Below, piece after piece: positions 55,037 through 63,303 of a stretch of DNA of 64,000 nucleotides. Every line of letters begins with the position of its first letter. Position 1 is the stretch's first letter. Both the position numbers and the translations under genes were made by a program. The notes beneath the pieces were generated by a model that did no database searches, had not been told where the DNA came from, and saw nothing but the letters and a program-made list of their open reading frames with translations. This DNA is from JAYREN01 sp963663375 (lineage in GTDB: Bacteria; Acidobacteriota; Holophagae; Holophagales; Holophagaceae): contig OY760195.1 of the NCBI GenBank assembly GCA_963663375.1, positions 2,604,001-2,668,000 of the forward strand, read 5' to 3'.

Positions 55037-56110
55037 ATGGAAGCGAACCTACTCTCACCTGAAATTCGTGAGGCCGAGCAGCAGTTCCCTGGGCTGCTCA
55101 CCGCCTGCGCGGACCTCGACACCTTGATGCGCCTGAAGGGCGAATTCATTGGCCGCGAGGGCAGCCATGCCGCGCGGATGATGGAACTTTTGAAGGCGGC
55201 GCCCAAGGAACAGAAGCGCGACCTCGGCGCGGCGATCAACGGCCTGAAAAACCTCTGGGAGGAAGGCCTCAAGGCCAGGCAGGGCGAACTGGAGGCTTCA
55301 AAGAAACAAGCGACCTCGCTTGCGTCCAGCTGGGATCCCGATCTGCCTCCGCCCCTGCCAGCCAGAGGGGCGATGCATCCCCTGAACCGGCTGATGGACC
55401 GCCTGATCGAGGTGTTTCGCCCGCTCGGGTACCACGTGGAAGAAGGTCCCGAAGCCGAAACCGAAGCTAACAATTTCGACGGGCTGAACATTCCCGAGGA
55501 TCATCCCGCCCGGGGCAGCGCGGACACCTTCTACTTCCCGGCCCACAAGGGCCAGCTGCTGCGCACCCATACCAGCCCCGTGCAGGTTCGCGTGCTTCAG
55601 CGCGTCGCCCCGGATATCGAGAAGCTGGGGGGCATTCGCTTTCTGGCGCCGGGGCGGGTGTACCGCAAGGATGAAATCGATCCCACCCACAGCCCCATGT
55701 TCCATCAAGTGGAAGGCATGCTGGTGGGCCACGGCATCGGCATGCAGCATCTGAAGGGCACCCTGGCGTACGCCATGAAGGCCCTGTTTGGACCCGGCGC
55801 GGATGTGCGCTTCCGTCCCAGCTACTTCCCCTTCGTGGAACCGGGCTGCGAGGTGGATGTCCGATGCCCGCTCTGCGGTGGCACGGGCTGCCGCGTATGC
55901 AAGGGCAGCGGCTGGGTGGAGATCCTGGGCGCGGGTCTCGTGCATCCCAATGTGCTGAGCTTCGCGGGCATCGATCCCAAGGTCTGGAGCGGCTTCGCCT
56001 TCGGCATGGGCGTGGAGCGCACCGCCATGATGGTGAGCCAGACGCCCGATCTGCGGCTCTTTTTCGAGAATGACCAGCGCTTCCTCAAGGCCATGGGAGG
56101 GCTTGACTGA
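55037..56110 (+). CDS. pheS: Phenylalanyl-tRNA synthetase alpha subunit
   Basis: The 357-aa product has an N-terminal coiled-coil tRNA-binding arm, then the class II core with GYHVEEGPEAETEANNFDGL, RTHTSPVQVRVL, PGRVYRKDEIDPTHSPMFHQ (motif 2) and GFAFGMGVERTAMM (motif 3). The CPLCGGTGCRVCKGSGW insertion is normal for many bacterial PheS. It overlaps pheT by one base (TGATG), consistent with assembly of the alpha2-beta2 enzyme. Confidence 0.96.
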   Translation: MEANLLSPEIREAEQQFPGLLTACADLDTLMRLKGEFIGREGSHAARMMELLKAAPKEQKRDLGAAINGLKNLWEEGLKARQGELEASKKQATSLASSWDPDLPPPLPARGAMHPLNRLMDRLIEVFRPLGYHVEEGPEAETEANNFDGLNIPEDHPARGSADTFYFPAHKGQLLRTHTSPVQVRVLQRVAPDIEKLGGIRFLAPGRVYRKDEIDPTHSPMFHQVEGMLVGHGIGMQHLKGTLAYAMKALFGPGADVRFRPSYFPFVEPGCEVDVRCPLCGGTGCRVCKGSGWVEILGAGLVHPNVLSFAGIDPKVWSGFAFGMGVERTAMMVSQTPDLRLFFENDQRFLKAMGGLD

Positions 56111-58047
56111 TGCTTATCGAACGACGCGCGCTCCATGCTGAACTGCCCGCCCTCGCGGATCTGGGCACGGTGGATCTCTGTGAAATGCTCGCCGGCCTCG
56201 GTTTTCCGGTGGACGGTGTGGAAGATCGTAACGGTCAGACGATTCTGGATGTGGACGTGACCGCCAACCGGGGTGATGCCCTCTCTCATCGCGGCCTCGC
56301 CCGGGATCTGGCGGCGAAGGTTGGCGCGAGTCTGGCGCCGATTCCCGGTCTGGGCCTGACGGAGGGCGAACCTCTCTTTCCCGTACGCCTCGAAGCAGAC
56401 GCCTGCCCGCTATACGCCACGGCCATCCTCGAACTGGGCGCGAGTTCGGGAACCCCCGCCGAGGTGGTGTCTTTCCTCGCCTCCATGGGATCCAACGCCA
56501 AGCAGCTGCCCGCGGTGGATGCCTCCAACGAGCTGCTTCATCGCTATGGCCACCCGACTCACGCCTTCGACGCCGATGCGCTGAAGGGCGCCCTCATCGT
56601 GCGCTGGGCGAAGCCAGGGGAGACCCTGGTGACTCTCGACGGCGTGGAGCGGAAACTGACGGCGGCGGATCTGCTCATCGCCGATGAGGGCGGCCCCATT
56701 GCCCTCGCGGGCGTCATGGGCGGCGATCCCACCAAGGTGACTGCGGCGACCCGGCGGGTGCTCCTGGAGAGCGCCTATTTCGATCCGCGCGTCGTGCGGC
56801 GCATGGCCCACCGTCACGGTCTGCACACGGATGCCTCCTACCGCTTCGGCCGCGGAGCGGATCCCGCGATGGCTCAAGGGGCCCGCGATCTCCTGGCGGC
56901 CCGTCTTCAGGCCTGGGCGGGGGCAACCTTGAAGGGCGCCTGGACCGCCGGTTCGGGGCCCGCGCACAAGGAGCCGTTGTCGCTGGGGAGTGCCACGCTG
57001 GGGCGTATCGCGGGAGAGCCCATCGCCGCGTCCGAGGCCGCGGAGTTGCTGGGACGGCTTGGGTGCCGGGTCGAGGAGCGGGGCGAGGCCCTGGCCGTGC
57101 TTCCGCCTACCTGGCGGCATGACCTGGGCATCGAAGAAGATCTGGCGGAGGAGGTGATCCGCCTGAGGGGCTTCGAGCGGATCGGTTCCGCCCTGCCGCC
57201 CCTGGAAGGTTCACCCTATCCGCTTTCCGACAGCTACCTGCAGCGCCGTGATCTTGCCCGGCGTCTGGCCCATGCCGGTTTCCATCAGACCGTGACCCTG
57301 GGCTTCGTCAGCCCCGAGGCCGATGCTGCCTTCGCTGAGGCGGACAACCCCGCCGCGGGGCGCACCCTGGGCAATCCCCTGGGGCAGGAGTACTCCGTCA
57401 TGCGGGCCTCCCTGTTGGCCTCCCTGGTGGCCACAGCTGAGCTGAACCTTCGCCAAGGCGCGAAAGAAGTGAGGCTTTTCGAGATCGCGCCGGTCTACCG
57501 CACCACCCCCCAGGGGCCGGTGGAACAGCTGTCGGTGGGACTGATCTGGGCCGGAACGCGGGGCGGCGAGGATTACCTCAGCCGCAGCCGTCCCGTCCAG
57601 GTCGCGGATCTGCTGGGCGTGGCCCAGGATCTCGGCGCCACCGGGCCGCTACAGGTGCGTGAACTCCCGGGTGGCCTCCTGGCGCTGGAGCTTCCACTCG
57701 CCAGTCTGCCCCCCCACGCGGAGCGCATCATTCCGGCCTTCAAGCCCTTCAGTCGTTTCCCCGAGGTCGAGCGCGATCTTTCGCTGCTCGTGGATCTCGG
57801 CCAGTCCTACCGGCAGCTGGAGGACGCCATGGCCGCGGCGGCGGGGAAGGCGGCCGGCGAGGTCTTCCGAGGCCTCACCTGCGTGGATGTCTTCCGCCAC
57901 AAGAGCCTTCCGGCAAGACAGCAGGCCTGGCTCATGCGGCTCCGCTTCCAGGCCCCGGACCGCACCCTCACCTCCGAGGAGGTGGACGGCTGGGTGAATG
58001 CCGCCCTGGACGCGGCTAGGGCCCTCGGGGCCGAACTACGGGCGTAG
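56110..58047 (+). CDS. pheT: Phenylalanyl-tRNA synthetase beta subunit, lacking the tRNA-binding domain
   Basis: At 645 aa this is ~150 residues shorter than the usual ~800-aa PheT. The B1 core starts at once, with GFPVDGVEDRNGQTILDVDV directly joined to TANRGDALSHRGLARDLAA; the OB-fold (EMAP-type) tRNA-binding domain normally inserted at this point is missing. The B3/B4 editing region (YGHPTHAFDADAL; PIALAGVMGGDPTKVT), B5 and the C-terminal anticodon-binding FDX-ACB domain (FKPFSRFPEVERDLSLLVD) are present. The reading frame is intact, so this looks like a true compact form rather than a broken gene. Confidence 0.93.
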   Translation: MLIERRALHAELPALADLGTVDLCEMLAGLGFPVDGVEDRNGQTILDVDVTANRGDALSHRGLARDLAAKVGASLAPIPGLGLTEGEPLFPVRLEADACPLYATAILELGASSGTPAEVVSFLASMGSNAKQLPAVDASNELLHRYGHPTHAFDADALKGALIVRWAKPGETLVTLDGVERKLTAADLLIADEGGPIALAGVMGGDPTKVTAATRRVLLESAYFDPRVVRRMAHRHGLHTDASYRFGRGADPAMAQGARDLLAARLQAWAGATLKGAWTAGSGPAHKEPLSLGSATLGRIAGEPIAASEAAELLGRLGCRVEERGEALAVLPPTWRHDLGIEEDLAEEVIRLRGFERIGSALPPLEGSPYPLSDSYLQRRDLARRLAHAGFHQTVTLGFVSPEADAAFAEADNPAAGRTLGNPLGQEYSVMRASLLASLVATAELNLRQGAKEVRLFEIAPVYRTTPQGPVEQLSVGLIWAGTRGGEDYLSRSRPVQVADLLGVAQDLGATGPLQVRELPGGLLALELPLASLPPHAERIIPAFKPFSRFPEVERDLSLLVDLGQSYRQLEDAMAAAAGKAAGEVFRGLTCVDVFRHKSLPARQQAWLMRLRFQAPDRTLTSEEVDGWVNAALDAARALGAELRA

Positions 58048-58055
58048 ACTGACAA

Positions 58056-58140
58056 GAACGAGGGGGGACCGCCCGGTCGCTTTGCGCCCTCTGCGTCCCC
58101 CTCGTGGTGTCCAGGCCAAGCCCGAACACCACGTCTGATC
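58056..58140 (+). repeat. Extragenic palindromic repeat, copy C (downstream of pheT)
   Basis: Nine bases after the pheT stop is gaacgaggggggaccgccc, with partner arm gtccccctcgt at 58095-58105. A second, imperfect hairpin (gtggtgt...acaccac) and the end gcccgaacaccacgtctgat follow. It shares 19 of 19 and 20 of 21 bases with the two ends of copy B. Probably the pheT transcription end, and part of a dispersed family. Confidence 0.7.
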
Positions 58141-58154
58141 CTTCCGAGGCACCC

Positions 58155-58391
58155 ATGGATATTCTCAAGCAGCTCGAAGCCAAGCTCCACGCCCTGGTCC
58201 AGCAGCGGAACACGCTGAAGGCGGAAGTGGAACGTCTCCATGCCGAGCGGGAGCCCCTGGACCAGGAGCTCCATGGGCTCCGAAGGCGGATGGAGGACCT
58301 TCAGGGCGAGAAGGCCGTGCTGGTCAGGGAACGGGACGAGATCCGCGCCCAGATCGAAGGCATCATCAAGACCCTCGAGGACTTGGCGTGA
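58155..58391 (+). CDS. ZapB-like coiled-coil protein
   Basis: The 78-aa product MDILKQLEAKLHALVQQRNT followed by LKAEVERLHAEREPLDQELH is one continuous coiled coil, as in ZapB and similar small cell-division factors. Its position directly before zapA supports a division role at the Z-ring. The last base pairs overlap the zapA start (GTGA). Sequence alone would not prove the family. Confidence 0.7.
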   Translation: MDILKQLEAKLHALVQQRNTLKAEVERLHAEREPLDQELHGLRRRMEDLQGEKAVLVRERDEIRAQIEGIIKTLEDLA

Positions 58392-58756
58392 CCCTGCTGC
58401 TGAACGAAGCCACCCCGGTCGGGCCTGGTGAGCTCCGGGTCGAGGTGCTGGGCCATCCTCTCCGGGTCCACACCCGGGAGGACCAGGCGGCCCTGGCTCG
58501 GGCGGTGGAACTCCTGGAGCAGACCTTCCGGGACATGGAGCAGGCCTATGAGCTAAGATGGGGGAGTCCGCCATCGGCTCTGGACACTTCAACCTGGATG
58601 CTGATGGGGGCACTGAACTTGGCGCATCGATTGGTGCGTCTTGAACAGGAAGCCAGCCAGCAAACCCAAGACCTGGAACAGAAACTGACGAAGCTGCTCG
58701 ATGACGTTCCGGACGACCCTCTCGCGCCTGGTTCCCTCTTCGGAGGGGAAGAATAA
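58388..58756 (+). CDS. zapA: Cell division protein ZapA-like
   Basis: The 122-aa product shows the ZapA layout: an N-terminal beta part with LRVEVLGHPLRVHTREDQAA, a helix LARAVELLEQTFRDME, and a C-terminal coiled coil (LAHRLVRLEQEASQQTQDLE). ZapA crosslinks FtsZ filaments. The GTG start overlaps the zapB-like stop. As in many bacteria, a 6S RNA-like region follows. Confidence 0.8.
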   Translation: MTLLLNEATPVGPGELRVEVLGHPLRVHTREDQAALARAVELLEQTFRDMEQAYELRWGSPPSALDTSTWMLMGALNLAHRLVRLEQEASQQTQDLEQKLTKLLDDVPDDPLAPGSLFGGEE

Positions 58757-58945
58757 CCTCGGTGCGAGTTTGATTTTGATCCCTGCGAGGCCCGTGAGAC
58801 GGCCAAGCGCTTGTTCCGTAAATACGCCAGGGAGGCCTTCCCCCGGCCTTGTGCGCGCCGCGCGACGGAGCGCCTTAAACCGGGTTTCTGGTCGCCCCCC
58901 TATCCAATAGGGAACTGGCAAGCCTCCACGACTGAGCGGGGATCC
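58757..58945 (+). ncRNA. ssrS: Candidate 6S RNA
   Basis: The region between zapA and rny is a known location for 6S RNA, which binds the RNA polymerase holoenzyme. It contains GCGCCTTAAACCGGGTTTCT, similar to the conserved GCCTTAAA block of 6S RNA. Its outer ends can pair imperfectly (ctcggtgcgag with ctccacgactgag). No protein frame is credible here. The ends are approximate. Confidence 0.5.
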
Positions 58946-58991
58946 TTATCACTTGGCACGCAGGCGGCTCCTTTGACCCAAGGGGATGCCG

Positions 58992-60611
58992 ATGAATGCA
59001 CTCGATTTGATTCTATTGATCATTGCCGTCGCCGCCTGCGCCGGGTTCCTGCTTCAAGTGAAGAAGGCCCAGCAGGCGGTGGTGGACGTCTCCAAGGCCA
59101 CGGCCAAGGCCGAGGAGGACATCAAGGCCCAGCGGGAAAGGATCCTGCAGGATGCCGAGAAGGAGGCTGCCCGGACCCTGGATCGGGGCCAGAAGGAGGC
59201 CGACGCGCTCCGGAAGGAATCCGAACTCAAGGCCAAGGAACAATCCATCCAGGCCCGCCAGGAGGCCGAGACGCTCGTGAACGAGCGCATGGCCAATCTG
59301 GAGAAGCAGAGCCAGCGCCTTCAGCAAAAGGAAGAAAGCTTCGACAAGAAGCTGGCCCAGGTGGAGCAGAAGACCAAGGAACTGGAACTCAAGACCGAGA
59401 AGACCCGGGAGGAGCAGGAGAAGCTCGACGCTCTCCGGGCCGAGGCCAAGAAGCTGGTGGAGGATCAGGCCCATAAGCTGGAGGAGCTCTCGGGCCTGAC
59501 CCGGGAAGAAGCCAAGGCCGAGATCATCGGCCAGCTCGAGTACACCGCCAAGATGGACTCCGCCAAGATGGTGCGGCGCATCGAGGAGGAGGCCCAGGAG
59601 GAAGCCCAGAAGAAGGCCCGGTGGACCATCGCCACGGCCATCCAGCGGGTGGCCTCGGATGTGATCGCCGAGACCGCCGTGACCTCCGTGCAGTTGCCTT
59701 CGGACGACTTGAAGGGTCGCATCATCGGCCGTGAGGGCCGCAACATCCGGGCCCTGGAGAAGGCCACGGGCTGCGATCTCATCGTGGACGACACGCCCGA
59801 GACCATCGTGGTGTCCAGCTTCGATCCCATCCGTCGCGAGGTGGCCCGGCAGGCCATCCTCAAGCTGCTGGCCGATGGTCGCATCCACCCCGCCCGCATC
59901 GAGGAGGTGGTCGAGAAGACCAAGGTGGACATGGACCAGCACCTGAAGGAGCTGGGGGAGACCACCTCCATCGCCATGGGCTTCCCCGATGTGCATCCCA
60001 AGCTGCACAAGCTCATCGGCCGCCTGAACTACCGCACCAGCTACGGCCAGAACGTGCTGGAGCACACCAAGGAAGTGGCCCACATCGCCGAGTACATGGC
60101 CACGGAAATGGGCGCGGATGCCCGGCTGGCGCGGCGCGCGGGACTCTTTCACGACATCGGCAAGGCCATCGACCGCGAGGTGGAAGGCACGCACATCGAG
60201 ATCGGCATGGAACTCCTGAAGCGCTTCGGAGAGAAGGCCGACGTCATCCATGCCATGAGCTGTCACCACGGCGACCACGAGCCCAAGACCGTGGAAGCCA
60301 TGCTCATAACCGCCGCGGATGCCCTCTCGGCGGCCCGTCCCGGCGCCCGCCGCGAGATGCTGGAGACCTACGTCAAGCGCCTCGAGCAGCTCGAAACCAT
60401 CGCCAACTCCTACAAGGGCGTGCAGAAGAGCTACGCCATGCAGGCGGGTCGCGAGATCCGCATCCTGGTGGATGCCGGTCAGGTCAACGACGATCAGGCC
60501 TACTGGATCGCGAAGGATGTCTCCAAGCGCGTGGAGGCCGAGATGCAGTATCCCGGCCAGATCAAGGTGACGGTCATGCGCGAGACGCGGGCCGTGGAGT
60601 ACGCCCGCTAG
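58992..60611 (+). CDS. rny: Ribonuclease Y
   Basis: The 539-aa membrane-bound endonuclease initiates mRNA decay. It has an N-terminal membrane helix (ALDLILLIIAVAACAGFLL), a long coiled coil rich in Lys/Glu/Gln, a KH domain (DDLKGRIIGREGRNIRALEK) and an HD domain with LFHDIGKAIDREVEGTHIEI as the metal site. ATG 58992 was chosen because AAGGGG lies 6 nt upstream; an ATG two codons earlier overlaps that ribosome site. It follows the 6S candidate. Confidence 0.94.
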   Translation: MNALDLILLIIAVAACAGFLLQVKKAQQAVVDVSKATAKAEEDIKAQRERILQDAEKEAARTLDRGQKEADALRKESELKAKEQSIQARQEAETLVNERMANLEKQSQRLQQKEESFDKKLAQVEQKTKELELKTEKTREEQEKLDALRAEAKKLVEDQAHKLEELSGLTREEAKAEIIGQLEYTAKMDSAKMVRRIEEEAQEEAQKKARWTIATAIQRVASDVIAETAVTSVQLPSDDLKGRIIGREGRNIRALEKATGCDLIVDDTPETIVVSSFDPIRREVARQAILKLLADGRIHPARIEEVVEKTKVDMDQHLKELGETTSIAMGFPDVHPKLHKLIGRLNYRTSYGQNVLEHTKEVAHIAEYMATEMGADARLARRAGLFHDIGKAIDREVEGTHIEIGMELLKRFGEKADVIHAMSCHHGDHEPKTVEAMLITAADALSAARPGARREMLETYVKRLEQLETIANSYKGVQKSYAMQAGREIRILVDAGQVNDDQAYWIAKDVSKRVEAEMQYPGQIKVTVMRETRAVEYAR

Positions 60612-60630
60612 TTTTCACGAGGCCGATGAC

Positions 60631-60978
60631 ATGTCCACCGTTCGAGCCTGGTTGCCTGTCGGCCTGTTGGTAATCTCGAACCTTTTTATGACCTTCGCGT
60701 GGTACGGCCACCTCAAGCACTTGCGGGATAGCTCCCTCTGGATCGCCATTCTCGTAAGTTGGGGCATTGCCTTTTTCGAATACACCCTGATGGTGCCCGC
60801 CAACCGCATGGGCTACGGGCGCTACACGCTGCCTCAGCTCAAGGTCATCCAGGAGGTCGTCACCCTGGCGGTCTTCGCTGCCTTCGCGGTGTGGTACATG
60901 AAGGACAAGCTCACCCTCAACCATGCGTGGGCGGCCTGCTGCCTGGTGGGTGCGGTGTTCTTCACCTTCCGCAAGTAG
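60631..60978 (+). CDS. DUF486/DMT-family membrane protein
   Basis: The 115-aa product has four predicted membrane helices (LPVGLLVISNLFMTFAWYGH; WIAILVSWGIAFFEYTLMVP; VVTLAVFAAFAVWYM; HAWAACCLVGAVFF). ANRMGYGRYTLPQLKVIQE is characteristic of DUF486. Half-sized members of the drug/metabolite transporter superfamily like this probably act as dimers; the substrate is unknown. It ends 5 bp before the convergent kinase gene stop. Confidence 0.85.
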   Translation: MSTVRAWLPVGLLVISNLFMTFAWYGHLKHLRDSSLWIAILVSWGIAFFEYTLMVPANRMGYGRYTLPQLKVIQEVVTLAVFAAFAVWYMKDKLTLNHAWAACCLVGAVFFTFRK

Positions 60979-60982
60979 ATCG

Positions 60983-63283
60983 CTACTCGCCCACCAGCAG
61001 TTCCCCTGCGAGGGCGAAGATGCGCTTGAAGCTGAAGGGCTTGGGCAGGATCCGCAGCCGGGGATCCCGGCTGAGCTCGGCCTCGGCGCCCTCCAACCCG
61101 TAGCCCGAGGCGAGGATCACGGGCACCCGGGAGCCCGTGGCGCGGATGCGGGCCAGCAGTTCCAGGCCCGTGAGTTCGGGCATTCGCTGGTCGCTGATGA
61201 TCAGGTCGTAGTTACTGTCTCGGCAAAGGATCCAAGCCTCCGCGCCATTCTGGGCGGTATCCACCAGGGCGCGCCGCGCGGTGAAGGCCTCGGCCAGCAG
61301 ATCCCGAAGGGAAGGCTCGTCATCCACCACCAGGACCCGGCGACCCACGAGAAGGCTCTCATCCACGTTTTGGGTGGGGACTTCGGGAGTGGGTGAAGGG
61401 AGGTTGGTCTGGGAGGGCAGATAGATGCGGAATTCCGTGCCGTGGTCGAGCCGGCTGTCCACTTCGATGCGACCCTCGTGGGCCTGCACGATGCCGAAGG
61501 CCATGGCGAGCCCCAGCCCCGTACCCTTGCCCACCTCCTTGGTGGTGAAGAAGGGATCGAAGATCCTGGGCAGCACCTCCGGCGGGATGCCGGTGCCGGT
61601 GTCCTGAACGGAGAGGCAGATCTCGCCCTGGGCCGCCGGTCGGGTTGCCAACCGCAGCCTGCCGCCCTGGGGCATGGCATCGCGGGCGTTGATGGCCAGG
61701 TTCATGAGGACCTGCTCGAGGCTGACACGGTCGCCGCGCACGGGGGCCAGGTCGGGCGCCAGATCGAGATCCAGGCGGATGCGCCCCCCCAGCAGCCGTT
61801 CCACCAAGGTGGCGGTGGTGTGCACCAGGTGGTTGAGGTCCAGGCTCTCCAGTTCGGGCCGGGCGCGATGGGAGAAGCCAAGGAGGGACTTGATCATCTT
61901 GGCGCATTGCTGGGCGGCTTCCTCGGCCTTCTCCATGCGCCGTACGGCGGGATGGCCTGGGTCCAGGAACTCTCGGCCCAGGGTCAACTGCCCCAGGATC
62001 GCCGCCAACTGGTTGTTCACGTCATGGGCGATGCCGCCGGTGAGGGTGCCTACGGTCTCCAGGCGCTGACTGTGTTGGAGCTTGAGCTGCATCTCCGCTT
62101 CCTGCTCGAGGACGCGCCCGGCCCGCTGGAGGGCCAACCCCAGGGTGCGGATCTCCTGGATGCTGGACTCCGGCGGGTTGGGAGTGGCGCCTTCCCCCAG
62201 GGCCTCGGCATCCCGGGCCAGCAGTGCCAGAGGATCGGCGATGCGGCGGGAGAGGCGGCGCAGGCGCCAGGCCACCAGGGCCAGGAAGCCCAGGCCCACC
62301 GCCAGAAGGGTCGCGGTGAGTCCCTTCAGGTTTCCCTGGATGTCCTTTTCGGGCACCGCCATGCAGACCAGCCAGGACAGCCCCCGGCTGCCGCTCATGG
62401 GCATGACTCGTCCCGCGATGCTCCGGCCGCCCTGCTGAAGGCGGATCAGCTGGGAGCCGTGGCCGGTGGCCTTCCACCGGTTTACGAGCTGCTGAAAGAG
62501 CGGAAAATTGTCCCCACTGAGGGGTTTCAGGAAGCTGCCCCGGTCCCCGGAATCCTTGGGGGCCACCAGCACCTGCATGCGCTCATCGCAGACCAGGGCC
62601 TGGGCGTTGGGGGTGGGCCGGGTCTCCCAGACCTGCCGAGAGAGCGTGTCCAGCAGCACATCCACGCAGACCACAAAGCGCAACTGCCCCTGGACGTTCT
62701 GGACCGGGGCCACGAAGGAGATGCCGTGATCCGGGGCGCTCAGGAACGGGTAGGGCTCCACCCATCGGGGAATCTGGGTCTTCTGCGCGGCGGTGTACCA
62801 CGGGCGATCCTGGAACCTGATGGAGACAGAATCCAACCTGGGCGGATTCAAGAGGGTGCCATTCTCGCGATAGTGGCTCCGGTGAACCTGGTTTCCGCCC
62901 CCTCGAAGGCCGAGGGTCGTCCAGCCTCCCGCCTTGGGATAGAGCGCGACGCCGCGACCCTCGGCATCCACCATGATCAGGCTCGAGATACTGGAAGATT
63001 CCTTGAAGATGGGGGCCAGGATTCCCTCGGCCACCAGGGGCTGGTTCAAGGGGATGCGCCCCTCTTCCAGCCAGGTGGCCACCACCCTCCCGGCCTGTTC
63101 CGCCTCCAGGAGATTGCTCCGGAGATCGCGCTCCAGGCGGACGATGCTCTCCTGGGTGCGGGCCTCGATCTGCCTCTCCATGGTACCCCGCATGCCGAAC
63201 CACACCAGGGCCACCGACACGGCCACCATGAGGCCCAACAGGGCCATGAGCTCTTGGAGCAGCAGCTTGCGGATGGGTTTCAC
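60983..63283 (-). CDS. Hybrid sensor histidine kinase (Cache-HAMP-HisKA-HATPase-REC)
   Basis: The 766-aa product begins with a membrane helix (ELMALLGLMVAVSVALVWFG), then a periplasmic dCache-like sensor (RPWYTAAQ motif near 160), a second membrane helix at ~322-340, and a HAMP. The HisKA has GGIAHDVNNQLAAIL with His420. The HATPase shows NLAINARDAMP, DTGTGIPP and GTGLGLAMAFGIVQ. The C-terminal receiver has VVDDEP and phospho-acceptor Asp698 in LIISDQRMPE. No separate response regulator gene is adjacent. It is convergent with the DUF486 gene and lies downstream of alaS. Confidence 0.93.
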   Translation of the reverse strand: MKPIRKLLLQELMALLGLMVAVSVALVWFGMRGTMERQIEARTQESIVRLERDLRSNLLEAEQAGRVVATWLEEGRIPLNQPLVAEGILAPIFKESSSISSLIMVDAEGRGVALYPKAGGWTTLGLRGGGNQVHRSHYRENGTLLNPPRLDSVSIRFQDRPWYTAAQKTQIPRWVEPYPFLSAPDHGISFVAPVQNVQGQLRFVVCVDVLLDTLSRQVWETRPTPNAQALVCDERMQVLVAPKDSGDRGSFLKPLSGDNFPLFQQLVNRWKATGHGSQLIRLQQGGRSIAGRVMPMSGSRGLSWLVCMAVPEKDIQGNLKGLTATLLAVGLGFLALVAWRLRRLSRRIADPLALLARDAEALGEGATPNPPESSIQEIRTLGLALQRAGRVLEQEAEMQLKLQHSQRLETVGTLTGGIAHDVNNQLAAILGQLTLGREFLDPGHPAVRRMEKAEEAAQQCAKMIKSLLGFSHRARPELESLDLNHLVHTTATLVERLLGGRIRLDLDLAPDLAPVRGDRVSLEQVLMNLAINARDAMPQGGRLRLATRPAAQGEICLSVQDTGTGIPPEVLPRIFDPFFTTKEVGKGTGLGLAMAFGIVQAHEGRIEVDSRLDHGTEFRIYLPSQTNLPSPTPEVPTQNVDESLLVGRRVLVVDDEPSLRDLLAEAFTARRALVDTAQNGAEAWILCRDSNYDLIISDQRMPELTGLELLARIRATGSRVPVILASGYGLEGAEAELSRDPRLRILPKPFSFKRIFALAGELLVGE

Positions 63284-63303
63284 GGGGGGCGCTTTGACGG
63301 TGA

